From contig DASXTW010000027.1 in the NCBI GenBank assembly GCA_036505215.1, positions 1-7,713 of the forward strand: 7,713 bases of DNA, read 5' to 3'. Positions 6,638 through 7,713 of the stretch are shown here, piece by piece; within the stretch, counting starts at the first letter, position 1; every line of letters starts with the position of its first letter. The notes beneath the pieces were generated by a model, which saw nothing but the letters and a program-made list of their open reading frames with translations, had not been told where the DNA came from and did no database searches. The translations under genes and the position numbers were made by a program. The DNA comes from DASXTW01 sp036505215. Its GTDB lineage: Bacteria > Actinomycetota > UBA4738.

Positions 6638-6751
6638 CTGCCTCCACCTCCGCCTGCTGCGTTCAACAGCTCGTTGACCTACGGGTCGAATGTTCCGCCG
6701 GAGAGGCGGCCAAGGATCCCCTGACGGAGAACCTACTTACGGAGGGGCGCC
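6638..6751. other. 114-nt gap between the decarboxylase and amidohydrolase genes
   Basis: This spacer on the - strand mRNA contains one small hairpin, CCGCC-GGAGA-GGCGG at 6695-6709 (5-bp stem, 5-nt loop), without a T-run, so it is not a convincing terminator. Two GGAGG ribosome-site cores lie near the amidohydrolase start. No promoter consensus was recognised. The two genes may be cotranscribed, but this is not proven. Confidence 0.5.
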
Positions 6752-7713
6752 TCACTGCCTCCGAACCCACTCCTTCCAGTTGGGGACCTGGTCCACGCCG
6801 GGGATTCGGACCACCTCGGGAAACGGCTCGCCGAACGGCCTGGTGGCGTCGATCCCCATGAGCGAACTCCCGAACTTGCTTGGAGCGGATGGATCCAGCT
6901 GCCCTCCGGCCGCCTTCGGAACGATGAGAACATCATCCGCCGGCTGAGCCCGGGTCAGGACCGCCCACCAGACCTGGGTGGGGTTGTAGATGTCGATGTC
7001 GTCGTCGACGACCACGACGACCTTCGGGTGGGCGACACTGCCCAGGGCACTCAGGATCACGTTCTTGGCCTGATTGACGTACCGCTGCTTGAGGCCGATG
7101 AAGACGAGGAACTCGGCTCCTCCCTCAGGCGCGTAGTGCGCGCCGGTGATGTCTGGATAGATCTGCTGGAGTGCCATCGAGAGGTTGGCCTCCATCGGGA
7201 GCGCCTTCATCACGTGGTTCTCCGTAACCGGGATGCCGGTCAGGCCGGCCTGGAAGATGGCATCCCTGCGCATGGTCACGGCCGTACACCGGAACACCGG
7301 CTCGGAGCCCCCGGGGCCCAGGTAGCCTGTCATCTCCCCGAAGGGCCCCTCCTCCCTTCGCTCACCCGGTGACAGCGACCCTTCCAGGACGATCTCGGCG
7401 GTGGCCGGCACTTCGAGATCGACCGTCTCACACTTCACGAGCTGGACCGGCTCACCGTGGAGTCCGCCAGCGATAGCGAGCTCGTCGACTCCGAACGGAA
7501 CGCGGGCCTGCGTGGCAAGCTGGATGAGCGGATCGACCCCGATGGCCACGGCCAACTCCAGGGGCCGACCGCCGGCCTCGGCCCTGGCAAAGATGGCGTG
7601 CCAGTCGGAATACGGACTGGCCGCGAGCCCCATCTCCTTCGCTCCGTACAGCTGCATTCGGTAGATGCCGGCGTTGCGATTCCCCGTCTCCACATCCTTC
7701 GTGATCTCGACGC
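6752..7713 (-). CDS. UbiD-family prenylated-FMN decarboxylase, 5' part beyond the window
   Basis: About 320 C-terminal residues of a UbiD-type (de)carboxylase are present; full members have about 450-500, so the N-terminal ~150 residues lie past the right edge. The frame stays open through the last base, and the GTG at 7693 is an internal Val, not a start. These enzymes use prenylated FMN, Mn and K to decarboxylate aromatic, heteroaromatic or a,b-unsaturated acids reversibly. The prFMN/metal segment NAGIYRMQ is at 7675-7652, carrying equivalents of N168 and R173 of Aspergillus Fdc1; a Glu in DELAIAG (7483-7481) matches the metal-ligand Glu233. The catalytic pair in EGPFGE (Glu at 7351-7349 and 7336-7334) matches Glu277 and Glu282. 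VVVVVDDDIDIYN and GIDATRP are also typical. The numbering is from memory. No UbiX prenyltransferase is in the window. Family secure; substrate unknown. Confidence 0.93.
   Translation of the reverse strand, partial: VEITKDVETGNRNAGIYRMQLYGAKEMGLAASPYSDWHAIFARAEAGGRPLELAVAIGVDPLIQLATQARVPFGVDELAIAGGLHGEPVQLVKCETVDLEVPATAEIVLEGSLSPGERREEGPFGEMTGYLGPGGSEPVFRCTAVTMRRDAIFQAGLTGIPVTENHVMKALPMEANLSMALQQIYPDITGAHYAPEGGAEFLVFIGLKQRYVNQAKNVILSALGSVAHPKVVVVVDDDIDIYNPTQVWWAVLTRAQPADDVLIVPKAAGGQLDPSAPSKFGSSLMGIDATRPFGEPFPEVVRIPGVDQVPNWKEWVRRQ

Noticed and set aside
6695..6709. Hairpin CCGCC/GGCGG as a terminator of the UbiD gene
   Set aside because: Only a 5-bp stem with no T-run; such stems are expected by chance in GC-rich DNA.

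Overview
This is a high-GC bacterial window (coding third positions are overwhelmingly G or C, GTG starts occur beside ATG, Shine-Dalgarno sites are clear). It reads as a compact accessory catabolic locus. Nothing fixes the taxon. A lipoprotein with a Thr/Gly/Ala-rich linker, GTG starts and the mix of families would fit a soil actinobacterium or a Chloroflexota-like lineage, but that is inference only. No rRNA, tRNA, CRISPR array, insertion sequence or integrase is visible.

Layout. Positions 1-239 are a leader: an unresolved GC-rich stretch, then an AT-rich segment with a plausible sigma70-type promoter. Positions 240-4027 on the + strand hold a three-gene operon for a heterotrimeric molybdenum hydroxylase of the xanthine dehydrogenase / CO dehydrogenase superfamily, in the order FAD subunit, 2Fe-2S subunit, molybdopterin subunit. 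Both internal junctions overlap by exactly 8 nt. On the - strand, read from right to left, are a UbiD-family prenyl-FMN decarboxylase (cut by the right edge), an ATZ/TRZ-type metal-dependent amidohydrolase/deaminase, and a BMP-family (PnrA/Med-like) solute-binding lipoprotein. The two gene sets converge, with only 12 nt between their stop codons.

How they may work together. The four activities fit uptake and breakdown of a nitrogen-containing (hetero)aromatic compound. The BMP lipoprotein would capture a nucleoside-like or heterocyclic solute. The amidohydrolase would deaminate or hydrolyse a ring substituent. The molybdenum enzyme would hydroxylate the ring with water, and the UbiD enzyme would remove or exchange a ring carboxylate. 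The order of steps and the substrate cannot be read from sequence. The molybdenum subunit lacks the CO dehydrogenase active-site loop. From memory of bovine xanthine dehydrogenase, it keeps the purine-contacting Glu but not the Arg, so it is probably neither a CO dehydrogenase nor a standard xanthine dehydrogenase.

Non-coding points of interest are an 11-bp perfect inverted repeat in the gap upstream of the lipoprotein gene, and a possible divergent gene start at the extreme left edge.
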